DNA from: Erysipelothrix sp. UBA3377
GTDB lineage: Bacteria; Bacillota_I; Bacilli_A; Erysipelotrichales; Erysipelotrichaceae
NCBI GenBank assembly: GCA_002359085.1
Contig: DEQB01000049.1
Span: 889-12,810 of the forward strand
Reading direction: 5' to 3'
Length of the DNA stretch: 11,922 bases
Position 1 is the first letter of the stretch; each line of letters opens with the position of its first letter. Below the pieces are notes generated by a model. That model made no database searches. It saw nothing but the letters and a program-made list of their open reading frames with translations, and was not told the DNA's origin. The translations under genes were made by a program, and so were the position numbers. Below are positions 1 to 6,955 of this stretch, piece after piece.

Positions 1-581
1 CTGACTTATCTGAAAAATTAGCCTACTATAAAAATGAAACCCATTATTTAGAAATCATCAATGCGATCTTAAGGGCTGCAGACTTGGAGATTGTTGAAAT
101 TAACATCACAGATCATCACATAGATTACATCCACAGAAGTGGGGCCAGTTTTCCGTATGCACTCTTATCCAGTGGCACCAAACAGTTACTATTGGTGGTG
201 ATTGAAATATTGGATTGTATGCATGTGGGTGGCGTTGGGATCTATGATGAGATTGAGACGGGGTTACACTTTGATTTGGTTGATTTGATTCTCAATATTA
301 TCAAAGTGGTGATTGAAAAAGAACCCAAAGTTCAATTTGTGATTTCAACCCATCGTGAAGCTTTATTGGATTATGATTTTATCTCAAATGAGAATAAAGC
401 CTTTATGAAATTAGAGAACGATACGATAACCATTGATTATCTATCGAACTATCATTTAAATCCCGATCACTTACCTTCCAAAAGATACCAACTCAATGCT
501 TTTGAGACCAATCCCAATACTGCCGGTTTGTATGAAGCAATCATGGCGATTTTGAATGGTGACATTGATGCATCGTCGTAA
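1..581 (+). CDS. AAA/ABC-type ATPase, AbiLi/RloA-like (5' partial)
   Basis: The reading frame is open from base 3 with no stop, so this is the last 192 codons of a gene that starts outside the window; the first TTG/ATG codons inside it are not its start. Numbering the visible fragment, an ABC-signature-like LLSSGTKQ lies at residues 54-61, a Walker B strand ending in YDEIETGLH at about 78-89 (D82, E83 as the likely magnesium/catalytic pair), and a switch histidine in STH at 115-117. The Walker A part is off the window. This layout is that of SMC/OLD-like AAA ATPases of defence pairs. Its 3' end overlaps a RloB-like gene, which suggests AbiLi/RloA as partner of AbiLii/RloB. Phage defence is inferred from the pairing; the ATPase fold is well supported. 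Confidence 0.8.
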   Translation, partial: DLSEKLAYYKNETHYLEIINAILRAADLEIVEINITDHHIDYIHRSGASFPYALLSSGTKQLLLVVIEILDCMHVGGVGIYDEIETGLHFDLVDLILNIIKVVIEKEPKVQFVISTHREALLDYDFISNENKAFMKLENDTITIDYLSNYHLNPDHLPSKRYQLNAFETNPNTAGLYEAIMAILNGDIDASS

Positions 582-1152
582 ACAACGTGTTGATAAAGGC
601 GCGTATAAAAAACAAAAGGTCTTGATGTTGTTGGTGGAAGGTGAAACGGAAGAGAATTATCTTAATTATTTACGATACATATACAATAAACCGTTGAGAA
701 TGGAGATTTTTAAAAAGTCTAAGATAAAAAAAGATTTGATGGCAGAACTGGAACTGTTCGCAGAAACCAATCACCTACATCAAAATGAAATTATTCTTTT
801 ATATGATCTGGAAAATGACCCCATTGAATATGATAAATTCATTCATAAAGGAAAACTAAGACATAAGCATACCTATCTTGTCCAACCTTGTTTGGAGTAT
901 CACTTTCTTTTGCATTATAAGAACGTGGATATTGATGAGAAACGTATGTATACTCAGGATGATATCTATCAGATGTTGATAACCAAACTACCCCAGTATC
1001 GAAAAGGCAAACACTTTAACTGGCAAAGGCATGGGATTGGATACTACGCTTTAGAGCGTGGTAAAAAATATTCAATTGAACAGTTTCAATCCTTTGACCA
1101 AAAAGTATTCAGCATGATTGGGAAGTTGATTGAAGACTACTTTGATCGATAA
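568..1152 (+). CDS. RloB-like / AbiLii-like protein
   Basis: This 194-residue protein resembles the RloB family, which includes AbiLii of lactococcal AbiL. Near the N-terminus a hydrophobic strand leads into VEGETEENY (residues 23-31), followed by LLYDLEND (77-84) and then QPCLEYHFLLHY (106-117), matching the family pattern of a TOPRIM-like acidic strand and an NPxFExWLLLHF-type helix. The acidic residues E24, D80 and D84 could form a metal site, an inference from TOPRIM folds. I chose ATG 568 because GGTGA (558-562) lies 5 bases upstream; ATG 556 is also in frame but has no clear ribosome binding site. The gene overlaps the end of the upstream ATPase by 14 bases, so the two are probably co-translated as a defence pair. 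Its biochemical activity cannot be read from sequence. Confidence 0.78.
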   Translation: MHRRKQRVDKGAYKKQKVLMLLVEGETEENYLNYLRYIYNKPLRMEIFKKSKIKKDLMAELELFAETNHLHQNEIILLYDLENDPIEYDKFIHKGKLRHKHTYLVQPCLEYHFLLHYKNVDIDEKRMYTQDDIYQMLITKLPQYRKGKHFNWQRHGIGYYALERGKKYSIEQFQSFDQKVFSMIGKLIEDYFDR

Positions 1153-1173
1153 CCCTCAGAAAGGATTTGACCT

Positions 1174-1881
1174 ATGAAGTCATATCGTAACGTATCCATT
1201 TCATTATTTATATTAGTTGTCGCAATACTGTGTCTACAATATGTACCGGTACTATCGGGTTTACATGGCCATTCAGATGCCCCTTTCATTGTGGGTGGTA
1301 TTGCGCTTTTATGCTTGGGTGTGTCATATGTATTGAAGTATCATTTGATACAAATCTTTTTATCAATGGGATATATCGTTTCTTTTGTATTGGGTCTACT
1401 GATTGAAACCAAGGGTGTGACTTATGAAGCGACCATCATCTTTGAACTTTGGATTGTTTGGTTGGTTGGGTTGTTGGTTTTTGTAGGGATTTTGTGCATC
1501 ACTGAAGCGTTGCGACATCAAGCATCTAAAAAGAAATCAAGGGTTACGTTCATAATGGGGATAGTACTCATTGTTTTACCCATTTATGTATTGATGATGC
1601 GTCCGCTGACTATGGACCAAGTCATTGACCATAAACCCCACTTTACAGGAACGGTCTTGGAAGTATATGAAAACTCACTCCTCCTTGAGATTGATGGTCA
1701 TGATCCCATGGCTGTTAATATGGATTTGGCTGTGGTTTCGATGGATGTGATGATGGATGATATGAAAGTTACGTCTGATGACTTTAAGGTAAATGATACC
1801 GTGACGGTATATTTCAATGGTGTTGTTTTGGAAAGTTATCCTGTACAAATTAGTGGGGTATATGCCATATTTGTGGATTAA
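1174..1881 (+). CDS. membrane protein with DUF3221-like C-terminal domain
   Basis: A 235-residue protein with about five hydrophobic helices (near residues 8-27, 36-54, 57-78, 88-110 and 123-142) and a soluble tail from 143 to 235. The tail runs FTGTVLEVYENSLLLEI (157-173), then KVNDTVTVYFNG (205-216) and ESYPVQI (220-226). This resembles the small beta-rich DUF3221 domain of Bacillus YobA-like proteins, usually found alone in secreted proteins, so the join to a five-helix membrane region is unusual. No function is known. The start is ATG 1174, with GAAAGGA 8 bases before it (1159-1165). It lies 21 bases after the RloB-like gene on the same strand and may share its transcript, but nothing in the protein points to defence. 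The coding call is firm; the domain match is moderate. Confidence 0.72.
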   Translation: MKSYRNVSISLFILVVAILCLQYVPVLSGLHGHSDAPFIVGGIALLCLGVSYVLKYHLIQIFLSMGYIVSFVLGLLIETKGVTYEATIIFELWIVWLVGLLVFVGILCITEALRHQASKKKSRVTFIMGIVLIVLPIYVLMMRPLTMDQVIDHKPHFTGTVLEVYENSLLLEIDGHDPMAVNMDLAVVSMDVMMDDMKVTSDDFKVNDTVTVYFNGVVLESYPVQISGVYAIFVD

Positions 1882-1886
1882 AGATC

Positions 1887-1909
1887 TGTGTAAGCGAGTT
1901 TTTTACACA
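1887..1909 (+). promoter_or_regulatory. inverted repeat upstream of fabK (possible operator)
   Basis: Perfect 7-bp arms TGTGTAA (1887-1893) and TTACACA (1903-1909) flank 9 bases. The repeat sits between the previous stop codon and the fabK ribosome binding site at 1911-1917. No T-run follows on the + strand, so it is not a normal terminator for the upstream gene. It may be an operator or a weak RNA hairpin near the start of fabK translation. It does not match the FabT or FapR sites I remember. Confidence 0.4.
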
Positions 1910-1925
1910 AAAAGGAGTGTTAGAT

Positions 1926-2855
1926 ATGAAAATTACAGAATTACTGGATATAGAATATCCGATATTCCAAGGCGCAATGGCACAAATCTCTACGGCAGAC
2001 CTTGTGGGTGCTGTCAGTGAAGCAGGGGGTTTGGGAATTATCGCTTCTGGGGGAATGAACGTTGAACAATTGCGAAGTGAAATTAGAAAAGTGCGTGCTA
2101 TGACCTCAAAACCTTTTGCGGTTAATTTGATGTTGATGATGCCAGGAGTGGATGATTTGGTGGATCTTATCATTGAAGAAGATGTAAAGATTGTCACAAC
2201 CGGTGCGGGCACGCCCAAGCGTTTTATGCCAAAACTAAAAGCCGCAAACATTAAAGTAATCCCTGTGATCCCCAATGTAAACATCGCCAAGAAGATGGAA
2301 GCTTTGGGTTGTGATGCAGTGATTGCAGAAGGATTTGAAGCGGGGGGTCATATTGGTAGTGTTTCAACGATGGTTTTAGTACCCAGTGTTGCCGAAGCTG
2401 TTTCTATTCCCGTTATTGCTGCAGGGGGTATTGCGGTAGGTGCTGAAATGGCCGCTGCTTTTGCACTGGGTGCACAAGGGGTTCAATGTGGTACAGTCTT
2501 CTTAGCATCCAAGGAATGTCCCGTTTCCTTTGCGTATAAACAACAAGTATTAAATGCCAATGAAACATCAACCGTCGTTACCGGAACCACTTTGGGACAT
2601 CCGGTGCGCGCAATCTCAAACACATTGACCAGCCAATATCTAATGTTTGAAAGGGAAGGTGCTTCACAAGAAACCTTAGAAAATCAAACTGTTGGCTCAT
2701 TAACGAAAGCCGTGGTTGATGGGGATATTGAGAATGGGACTTTGATGAGTGGACAAAGTGCCGGACTTGTCAGTGAGATAAAGTCTGTTAAAGAAATCAT
2801 CGAAACATTGATGCATGATGCGAAAAGGATCGTATCCAACCTAGTTATTGGATAA
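1926..2855 (+). CDS. fabK: enoyl-ACP reductase II, FMN-dependent (FabK)
   Basis: A 309-residue protein that follows streptococcal FabK closely along its length: YPIFQGAMA near the N-terminus (residues 11-19), KPFAVNLML (62-70), VTTGAG (90-95), AVIAEGFEAGGHIG (131-144) and IPVIAAGGIA (161-170). H142 matches the catalytic histidine of FabK, and the AAGGI loop should bind the FMN phosphate. It would reduce trans-2-enoyl-ACP in the last step of each fatty-acid elongation cycle in the cytoplasm, a triclosan-insensitive alternative to FabI. The related nitronate monooxygenase is the main alternative call, but the FabK-like C-terminus (KAVVDGDIENG...MSGQSAGLVS) favours FabK. I chose ATG 1926, 8 bases after AAAGGAG (1911-1917), over an in-frame TTG at 1917 inside that site. 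It stands apart from other fab genes, next to a decayed hydratase gene. Confidence 0.88.
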   Translation: MKITELLDIEYPIFQGAMAQISTADLVGAVSEAGGLGIIASGGMNVEQLRSEIRKVRAMTSKPFAVNLMLMMPGVDDLVDLIIEEDVKIVTTGAGTPKRFMPKLKAANIKVIPVIPNVNIAKKMEALGCDAVIAEGFEAGGHIGSVSTMVLVPSVAEAVSIPVIAAGGIAVGAEMAAAFALGAQGVQCGTVFLASKECPVSFAYKQQVLNANETSTVVTGTTLGHPVRAISNTLTSQYLMFEREGASQETLENQTVGSLTKAVVDGDIENGTLMSGQSAGLVSEIKSVKEIIETLMHDAKRIVSNLVIG

Positions 2856-2867
2856 CCAGCGTATAAT

Positions 2868-3277
2868 ATAATCGGAAAATCCATTCATGAACTGCATATT
2901 GGAGACAAAACGTTTGTGGAAATAACAATATCAGAAAGTGATGTCTATATGTTTTCAGGAATTACTGTGATTCAAATCCAGCCCACATTAATGAGAAGGC
3001 AGCCCAACAAGGGGTGTTTAAGACACATGGCATGTTGAGCGCAAGTCTAATCTCCGCAGTACTGGGTACACAACTACCGGGAGCGGGTACCATTTATTTG
3101 GGACAAGACATTAAATTTGTGGCACCTGTTTATTTGGGTGATACAGTCTGTGCCAATGCGGAAGTAGTGCAACTCAACATTGAAAAGAATATCTATAAAC
3201 TTACCAAAGTTTGTACAAACCAGGAAGGTAAAGTTGTGATTCAGGGTAGTGCGATAACCATGCCACCCAGTGCTTAG
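2868..3277 (+). pseudogene. MaoC/PhaJ-type (R)-specific enoyl hydratase, frameshifted
   Basis: Two frames together spell one MaoC-like hotdog hydratase. The first (about 2868-2966) reads IGKSIHELHIGDKTF and then SESDVYMFSGIT. The second (from about 2969) reads DSNPAHINEKAAQQG and HGMLSASLISAVLG to the stop at 3277. The break falls at 2966-2969, where ACT-GT-GAT would be in frame with one more G (ACT-GGT-GAT). The catalytic Asp and His of the DxNPxH motif survive in the second frame. There is no ATG, GTG or TTG start before the first part (the fabK frame continues past its TAA through ATA ATC) and no ribosome binding site. Relative to PhaJ, about three residues are missing just before HGML. 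An ATG at 3014 would give only the C-terminal 87 residues without the active site. A sequencing error could explain the frameshift alone, but not the missing start. Confidence 0.75.
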
Positions 3278-3281
3278 TTTT

Positions 3282-3310
3282 AAAGCGTTCTTGTTTGAGG
3301 ACGCTTTTTA
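3282..3310 (+). terminator. intrinsic terminator after fabK and hydratase remnant
   Basis: AAAGCGTTC (3282-3290) pairs with GGACGCTTT (3299-3307) around an 8-base loop, with one G-T pair. The 3' arm runs into a short T-run (3305-3309). It lies 5 bases after the stop of the decayed hydratase and separates it from the lysine operon. Confidence 0.75.
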
Positions 3311-3366
3311 AGTTTTAATTAGTGGATGAATAAGTGGTGAAAAGGGTGAGTTAGAGCTTACTTTCA

Positions 3367-3395
3367 TTGACTATTGGTGGTCGTTACGATAGTAT
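3367..3395 (+). promoter_or_regulatory. promoter of the lysine operon
   Basis: TTGACT (3367-3372), a spacer of exactly 17 bases and TAGTAT (3390-3395) match a sigma-A promoter (-35 five of six, -10 four of six). The predicted start, near 3402, lies about 10 bases before the riboswitch P1 stem, as expected for a leader that begins with the aptamer. Confidence 0.68.
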
Positions 3396-3410
3396 TAAAT
3401 TATAAAAACA

Positions 3411-3545
3411 GTTTATAAAGGGGCGCGATGTGTGAAGTAAAAGGTGCAGTCGCCGAAATACAATTTGTATTGGGGTTAGGTCGAATAGGTCTAACACTGT
3501 CTCATAGGGGTTACCCGACTCCTATGATAGAAGCACTTTATAAAT
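3411..3545 (+). ncRNA. lysine riboswitch (L-box) aptamer, compact form
   Basis: The closing P1 stem is perfect: TTTATAAAG (3412-3420) with CTTTATAAA (3536-3544). Inside are L-box landmarks in the right order: GGCGCG then CGCCGAAA (3451-3458); a short P3 (ATACA 3458-3462 with TGTAT 3466-3470); P4 (3475-3482 with 3488-3495, two wobble pairs); the conserved ACTGTC (3496-3501); and P5, TCATAGG (3502-3508) with CCTATGA (3521-3527). It binds lysine in the nascent leader and turns the operon down. The genes downstream all make lysine, which confirms the ligand. At about 135 bases it is shorter than the usual 170-180. The P2b arm is missing and the P3 loop has three bases. Confidence 0.85.
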
Positions 3546-3567
3546 TGGGGGTCACATAACGCGTATT

Positions 3568-3596
3568 AGCTATGGGCCTTTGCTTATAGCTTTTTT
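3568..3596 (+). terminator. lysine riboswitch attenuator
   Basis: AGCTATGGGC (3568-3577) pairs with GCTTATAGCT (3582-3591), eight Watson-Crick and two wobble pairs around a CTTT loop, and six Ts (3591-3596) follow. It ends 22 bases before the lysA start. When lysine closes P1 this hairpin should form and stop transcription. The 3' side of P1 and its flank (AAGC 3531-3534 and TATAA 3539-3543) can instead pair with TTATAGCTT (3584-3592), a plausible antiterminator that uses the 3' arm of this hairpin. Confidence 0.82.
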
Positions 3597-3618
3597 ATGT
3601 ATCAGGAGGAATATGAGT

Positions 3619-4911
3619 ATGAAATATCATGGAACGATGAAACGTAATGATCAAGGCGTATTGGAAATAGGGGGCGTAGATGTGATGCGTTTAAAAGAAA
3701 CGTATGGGACACCTTTATATGTCTATGATGGTCAATTATTGGACGATACTTTAAATATGTTTAAGGATAATTTTAAACATGACAAAATAGAAGGCATTGT
3801 TGCGTATGCTTCAAAGGCTTTTTTGAATGTGATGATGGCGCAAATGGTTCATGAAAAAGAAATGAGCATCGATGTGGCCAGTGGTGGTGAACTTTATACG
3901 GTCTATAAAGCAGGATTTGATATGAATCGTGTGTACTTTCATGGTAATAATAAAACGATGGAAGAATTAGAGATGGCAGTAGATTTGCGTTGTACTGTCA
4001 TTGTGGATAATGAGATTGAGGCAGATCGTTTGATTGACTTAACTCAAAAAATGAACCGTGTCCTGAATGTTTATTTACGTGTTAATCCTGGAATTGATGT
4101 ATTAACCCATGATTATATTAAAACATCTAAGTTGGATTCTAAGTTTGGTGTGGCACTTGAAAGTGATGAGACCTTTGATTTAATTTCTAAATTGTATGCT
4201 TCTGAAGGGTTAAATCTATTGGGACTGCATGCCCATATTGGATCGCAAATATTTCAAACTGAACCATTTTTTGAGAATGTGAATGTTTTATTGAAGGCCT
4301 ATCGTGAATTAAAAGACAGGGGTATTGATCTCTCTTCCGTTAATATTGGGGGTGGATTTGGGGTCTATTATACCCAAGAAGATACGCCGATTGAGTTGGC
4401 GGGTTTCCTAAATGAATTGATCCATCATGTGTATCAAAAATCCCTTGAACTGGATTTGGAATTATCATCTGTGATCATTGAACCAGGTAGAAGTATTGTA
4501 TCGAATGCGGGCAGTACCTTATATACCATTGGCGGTGTAAAGGAAACATTGGCTGGTAAATCCTATGTCTTTATTGATGGTGGGATGAGTGATAATCCGC
4601 GGGTGGCCTTATACCAAGCTTTGTATGAATCGGAAGTGGTCAATAAAAATGAGGGTGAAGTTAAAGATTATGCGATTGCCGGTAAGTTGTGTGAGTCAGG
4701 TGATATTTTGAGTCACCAAACCCCACTTAAAAATCCGAAAGTGAATGATTTATTACTCATGAGTTCAACGGGTGCGTATACATTCAGTATGAGCAGTAAC
4801 TATAACAGAATGCTAAGACCGGGTGTGGTTATTGTGAGAGACGGTGTACATCGTGAAATGGTGAGGCGTCAAAGCTTTGAGGACTTGGTTTTGGGAGATT
4901 TGAGTTTATGA
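3619..4911 (+). CDS. lysA: diaminopimelate decarboxylase
   Basis: A 430-residue fold-type III PLP decarboxylase that removes the D-carboxyl of meso-diaminopimelate to give L-lysine, the last pathway step. Lys66 in AYASKAF is the PLP Schiff-base lysine. HAHIGSQ (204-210), the phosphate-binding GGGFG (244-248), EPGRSIV (288-294), the partner-subunit active-site motif CESGD (358-362) and GAYTFSMSSNYN (385-396) are all present, and the length is normal. I chose ATG 3619 because AGGAGG (3604-3609) lies 9 bases upstream. ATG 3613 is only 3 bases from that site, and an in-frame TTG near 3580 falls inside the attenuator hairpin, so it would not be used. It is first in an operon under riboswitch control. 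Its stop overlaps the next start by four bases (ATGA), which suggests coupled translation with aspartokinase. Confidence 0.96.
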   Translation: MKYHGTMKRNDQGVLEIGGVDVMRLKETYGTPLYVYDGQLLDDTLNMFKDNFKHDKIEGIVAYASKAFLNVMMAQMVHEKEMSIDVASGGELYTVYKAGFDMNRVYFHGNNKTMEELEMAVDLRCTVIVDNEIEADRLIDLTQKMNRVLNVYLRVNPGIDVLTHDYIKTSKLDSKFGVALESDETFDLISKLYASEGLNLLGLHAHIGSQIFQTEPFFENVNVLLKAYRELKDRGIDLSSVNIGGGFGVYYTQEDTPIELAGFLNELIHHVYQKSLELDLELSSVIIEPGRSIVSNAGSTLYTIGGVKETLAGKSYVFIDGGMSDNPRVALYQALYESEVVNKNEGEVKDYAIAGKLCESGDILSHQTPLKNPKVNDLLLMSSTGAYTFSMSSNYNRMLRPGVVIVRDGVHREMVRRQSFEDLVLGDLSL

Positions 4912-6095
4912 AAAGAATTGTAATGAAATTTGGGGGCAGTTCCGTTGCGGATATTGAGAAAATAAAAAAAGTTGCGCAAAGAATTTATGATAAAAAACAA
5001 GAAGGTTATGAAGTGGTTGTGGTTGTCAGTGCGATGGGTAAACAAACCGATGCGTTGATTAAGATGGCCCAATCATTTACGGCAGATCCCAGTGATCGTG
5101 AGATGGATGTTTTACTCTCAACGGGTGAACAACAATCGATGGCGTTTCTCGTTTTGGCTTTACATGATTTGGGTTTGGGTGCGCTGTCTTTGACGGGATG
5201 GCAAGCGGGTATTAAAACGGTCGGAAACCACCAAGCCAATCGAATTGATACGATTCCAGTTGAAAGAATTGAACGACACTTGACTTATGGTGATGTGGTG
5301 GTGGTGGCTGGATTTCAAGGCATCAATGAATTCAATGATATTACCACTTTGGGACGCGGGGGATCGGATACCTCTGCTGTGGCTTTGGCGGTTGTGTTGG
5401 GGTGTGGTGTAGAAATCAACACCGATGTGAAAGGTATCTACAGTGTAGATCCTCGTAAGTTTCCCAATGCAAGAAAACTGGATACTTTAACGTATGATGA
5501 GACTTTGGAAATGGCAAGTCTCGGTACTACGGTGATTGAACCCAGATCTGTTGAACTTGCATCAAGGTATGAAGTTCCCATGGAAATTAGACACAGCTTT
5601 ATTGAAGAAAAAGGAACCATGATATTAAAGGAGGCTCCCATGTTAGAAGAAACCAGATTGAGTAATGTTTCTGTTGTTGAAGATGTTGTTATTATCAGTA
5701 TTAAAAATCTTCAAATTAATGCGGCAGAATTGTTTACCAAATTAGCGATGGCCGGGATTAATGTTGACGTTATCAGTCAAAACATGACCCATGATATTTC
5801 GTTTACCATTCAAAAGAAGGACTTGGAGCGTTTGAAATTGCGTTTGGAAAGTATTCCCTTTGAAAGTTTGGAACTCAAGGAGGGTGTAGTCAAGCTTTCT
5901 ATTATTGGCAATGCAATGCGTACCAAACCTGGGGTTGCGGCTCTGGCATTTGAATTGTTTTATAAAGAAGGGGTTGAGTTCTATCAAGTTTCAACTTCTG
6001 AAATCAGTATTTCGTTTATCTTGGATGAAACCCATAAAGATAAAATGGTCAACTTAATGATGGATGCATTTAAAATTAATGAGGAGGAAGCATAA
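4908..6095 (+). CDS. lysC: lysine-type aspartokinase with two ACT domains
   Basis: A 395-residue aspartate kinase that phosphorylates L-aspartate to open the lysine/threonine/methionine pathway. The kinase part shows KFGGSS (7-12), STGEQ (71-75), GRGGSDTSA (149-157) and NTDVKGIYSVDPR (171-183). The remainder, from about 260, is the ACT-domain pair that normally binds the feedback effector. Its start overlaps the lysA stop by four bases and its stop overlaps the dapA start by one. A strong internal ribosome binding site, AAAGGAGG (5627-5634), lies 5 bases before in-frame ATG 5640 (codon 245), which would yield a 151-residue ACT-only beta subunit, as in B. subtilis aspartokinase II. Lysine feedback fits the operon, but which amino acid binds cannot be told from the sequence. 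Confidence 0.95.
   Translation: MKRIVMKFGGSSVADIEKIKKVAQRIYDKKQEGYEVVVVVSAMGKQTDALIKMAQSFTADPSDREMDVLLSTGEQQSMAFLVLALHDLGLGALSLTGWQAGIKTVGNHQANRIDTIPVERIERHLTYGDVVVVAGFQGINEFNDITTLGRGGSDTSAVALAVVLGCGVEINTDVKGIYSVDPRKFPNARKLDTLTYDETLEMASLGTTVIEPRSVELASRYEVPMEIRHSFIEEKGTMILKEAPMLEETRLSNVSVVEDVVIISIKNLQINAAELFTKLAMAGINVDVISQNMTHDISFTIQKKDLERLKLRLESIPFESLELKEGVVKLSIIGNAMRTKPGVAALAFELFYKEGVEFYQVSTSEISISFILDETHKDKMVNLMMDAFKINEEEA
5627..5642 (+). promoter_or_regulatory. internal ribosome binding site and start for aspartokinase beta subunit
   Basis: AAAGGAGG at 5627-5634 is followed after 5 bases by ATG 5640-5642, in frame with lysC at Met245. Translation from here to 6095 gives 151 residues covering both ACT domains. 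In B. subtilis LysC the beta subunit starts at about the same codon (Met246, from memory), so an alpha2beta2 enzyme from one gene is likely. That this start is used here is an inference. Confidence 0.72.
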
Positions 6096-6955
6096 TGTTT
6101 AAAGGATCAGGCGTAGCGATTGTGACACCTTTTTATGAGGATGGATCAATTGATTATGAAAGTCTACAAAATTTATTAGAATTACATGTTGAAAACAGTA
6201 CCGATGCGATCGTAATCACCGGTACAACAGGTGAAGCCAGTACCATGAGCATGGAAGAACAATTGTCAGTAATTGAACATGCCGTAAAAGTCATCAACAA
6301 ACGGATTCCTGTCATTGCGGGAACGGGCAGTAACAATACTGCCCAAATGGTTGAGATGAGTCAACGTGCTGAAGCGTTGGGTGTGGATGGTTTACTCTGT
6401 GTAACACCTTACTACAATAAAGCCACTCAAGAGGGTTTATACCAACACTTTAAAGCCGTCAGTGAGGGTGTTAAAATCCCCATTATTTTATATGATGTAC
6501 CATCCAGAACCAATGTGAGTATTGCGGTTGATACACTGGTGCGTCTCAGTGCTTTTGAGAATATCGTGGGCATTAAGGATGCGACCGGTGATTTAGAGCA
6601 CACAAAAGCCATCATTGAAGCGTTGCCTGATTTTTATGTCTACAGCGGTAATGATGACTTGATTTATGATTTTATGACACTGTCGGGTCATGGTGTCATC
6701 TCTGTGGTTGCGAATTTGGCGCCCTATGAGACACACCGTATTGTGCATGCTTATTTAGAAGGGGACATGGAAGGATCTAAGGCTTACCAGGACTTATTAA
6801 ATCCCATGATTGACCAACTCTTTATAGAACCCAATCCCATCCCTGTGAAGTTTGCGATGGCGTATATGGGAATGATCCCAAGTGGTACGTTGCGTTTACC
6901 TTTAACACAGCTCTCTAAAGCGTACCACAAACAATTGATTGAGGTGATTGTATGA
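6095..6955 (+). CDS. dapA: 4-hydroxy-tetrahydrodipicolinate synthase
   Basis: A 286-residue class I aldolase-fold lyase that condenses pyruvate with aspartate semialdehyde, the first step committed to lysine and diaminopimelate. The key residues sit at the same numbers as in E. coli DapA: T44 and T45 in GTTGE, Y107 in TPYYNK, Y133 in LYDVPSRT, R138, and the Schiff-base Lys161 in GIKDATGD. Length is normal for the family. The start ATG shares a base with the lysC stop (TAATG) and follows GAGGAGG. The stop overlaps dapB by four bases (ATGA). Regulation should come mainly from the leader riboswitch. Aspartate semialdehyde must be supplied by an asd gene elsewhere, as none lies in this operon. 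Confidence 0.96.
   Translation: MFKGSGVAIVTPFYEDGSIDYESLQNLLELHVENSTDAIVITGTTGEASTMSMEEQLSVIEHAVKVINKRIPVIAGTGSNNTAQMVEMSQRAEALGVDGLLCVTPYYNKATQEGLYQHFKAVSEGVKIPIILYDVPSRTNVSIAVDTLVRLSAFENIVGIKDATGDLEHTKAIIEALPDFYVYSGNDDLIYDFMTLSGHGVISVVANLAPYETHRIVHAYLEGDMEGSKAYQDLLNPMIDQLFIEPNPIPVKFAMAYMGMIPSGTLRLPLTQLSKAYHKQLIEVIV

Noticed and set aside
1817..2020. 67-codon + strand ORF spanning the end of the membrane protein gene and the start of fabK
   Set aside because: Overlaps two well-supported genes in another frame and has no family likeness.
1850..2290. 146-codon ORF on the - strand opposite fabK
   Set aside because: It lies wholly across the start of a clear fabK gene, has no ribosome binding site and resembles no family; it is an antisense shadow.
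3014..3277. Stand-alone 87-residue MaoC-like protein from ATG 3014
   Set aside because: It lacks the catalytic DxNPxH part and has no ribosome binding site; the missing N-terminal part is readable just upstream in two frames, so it is a broken gene.
3580..3618. Longer lysA start near 3580
   Set aside because: The extra codons lie inside the riboswitch attenuator hairpin and its T-run; the strong AGGAGG at 3604-3609 serves ATG 3619.
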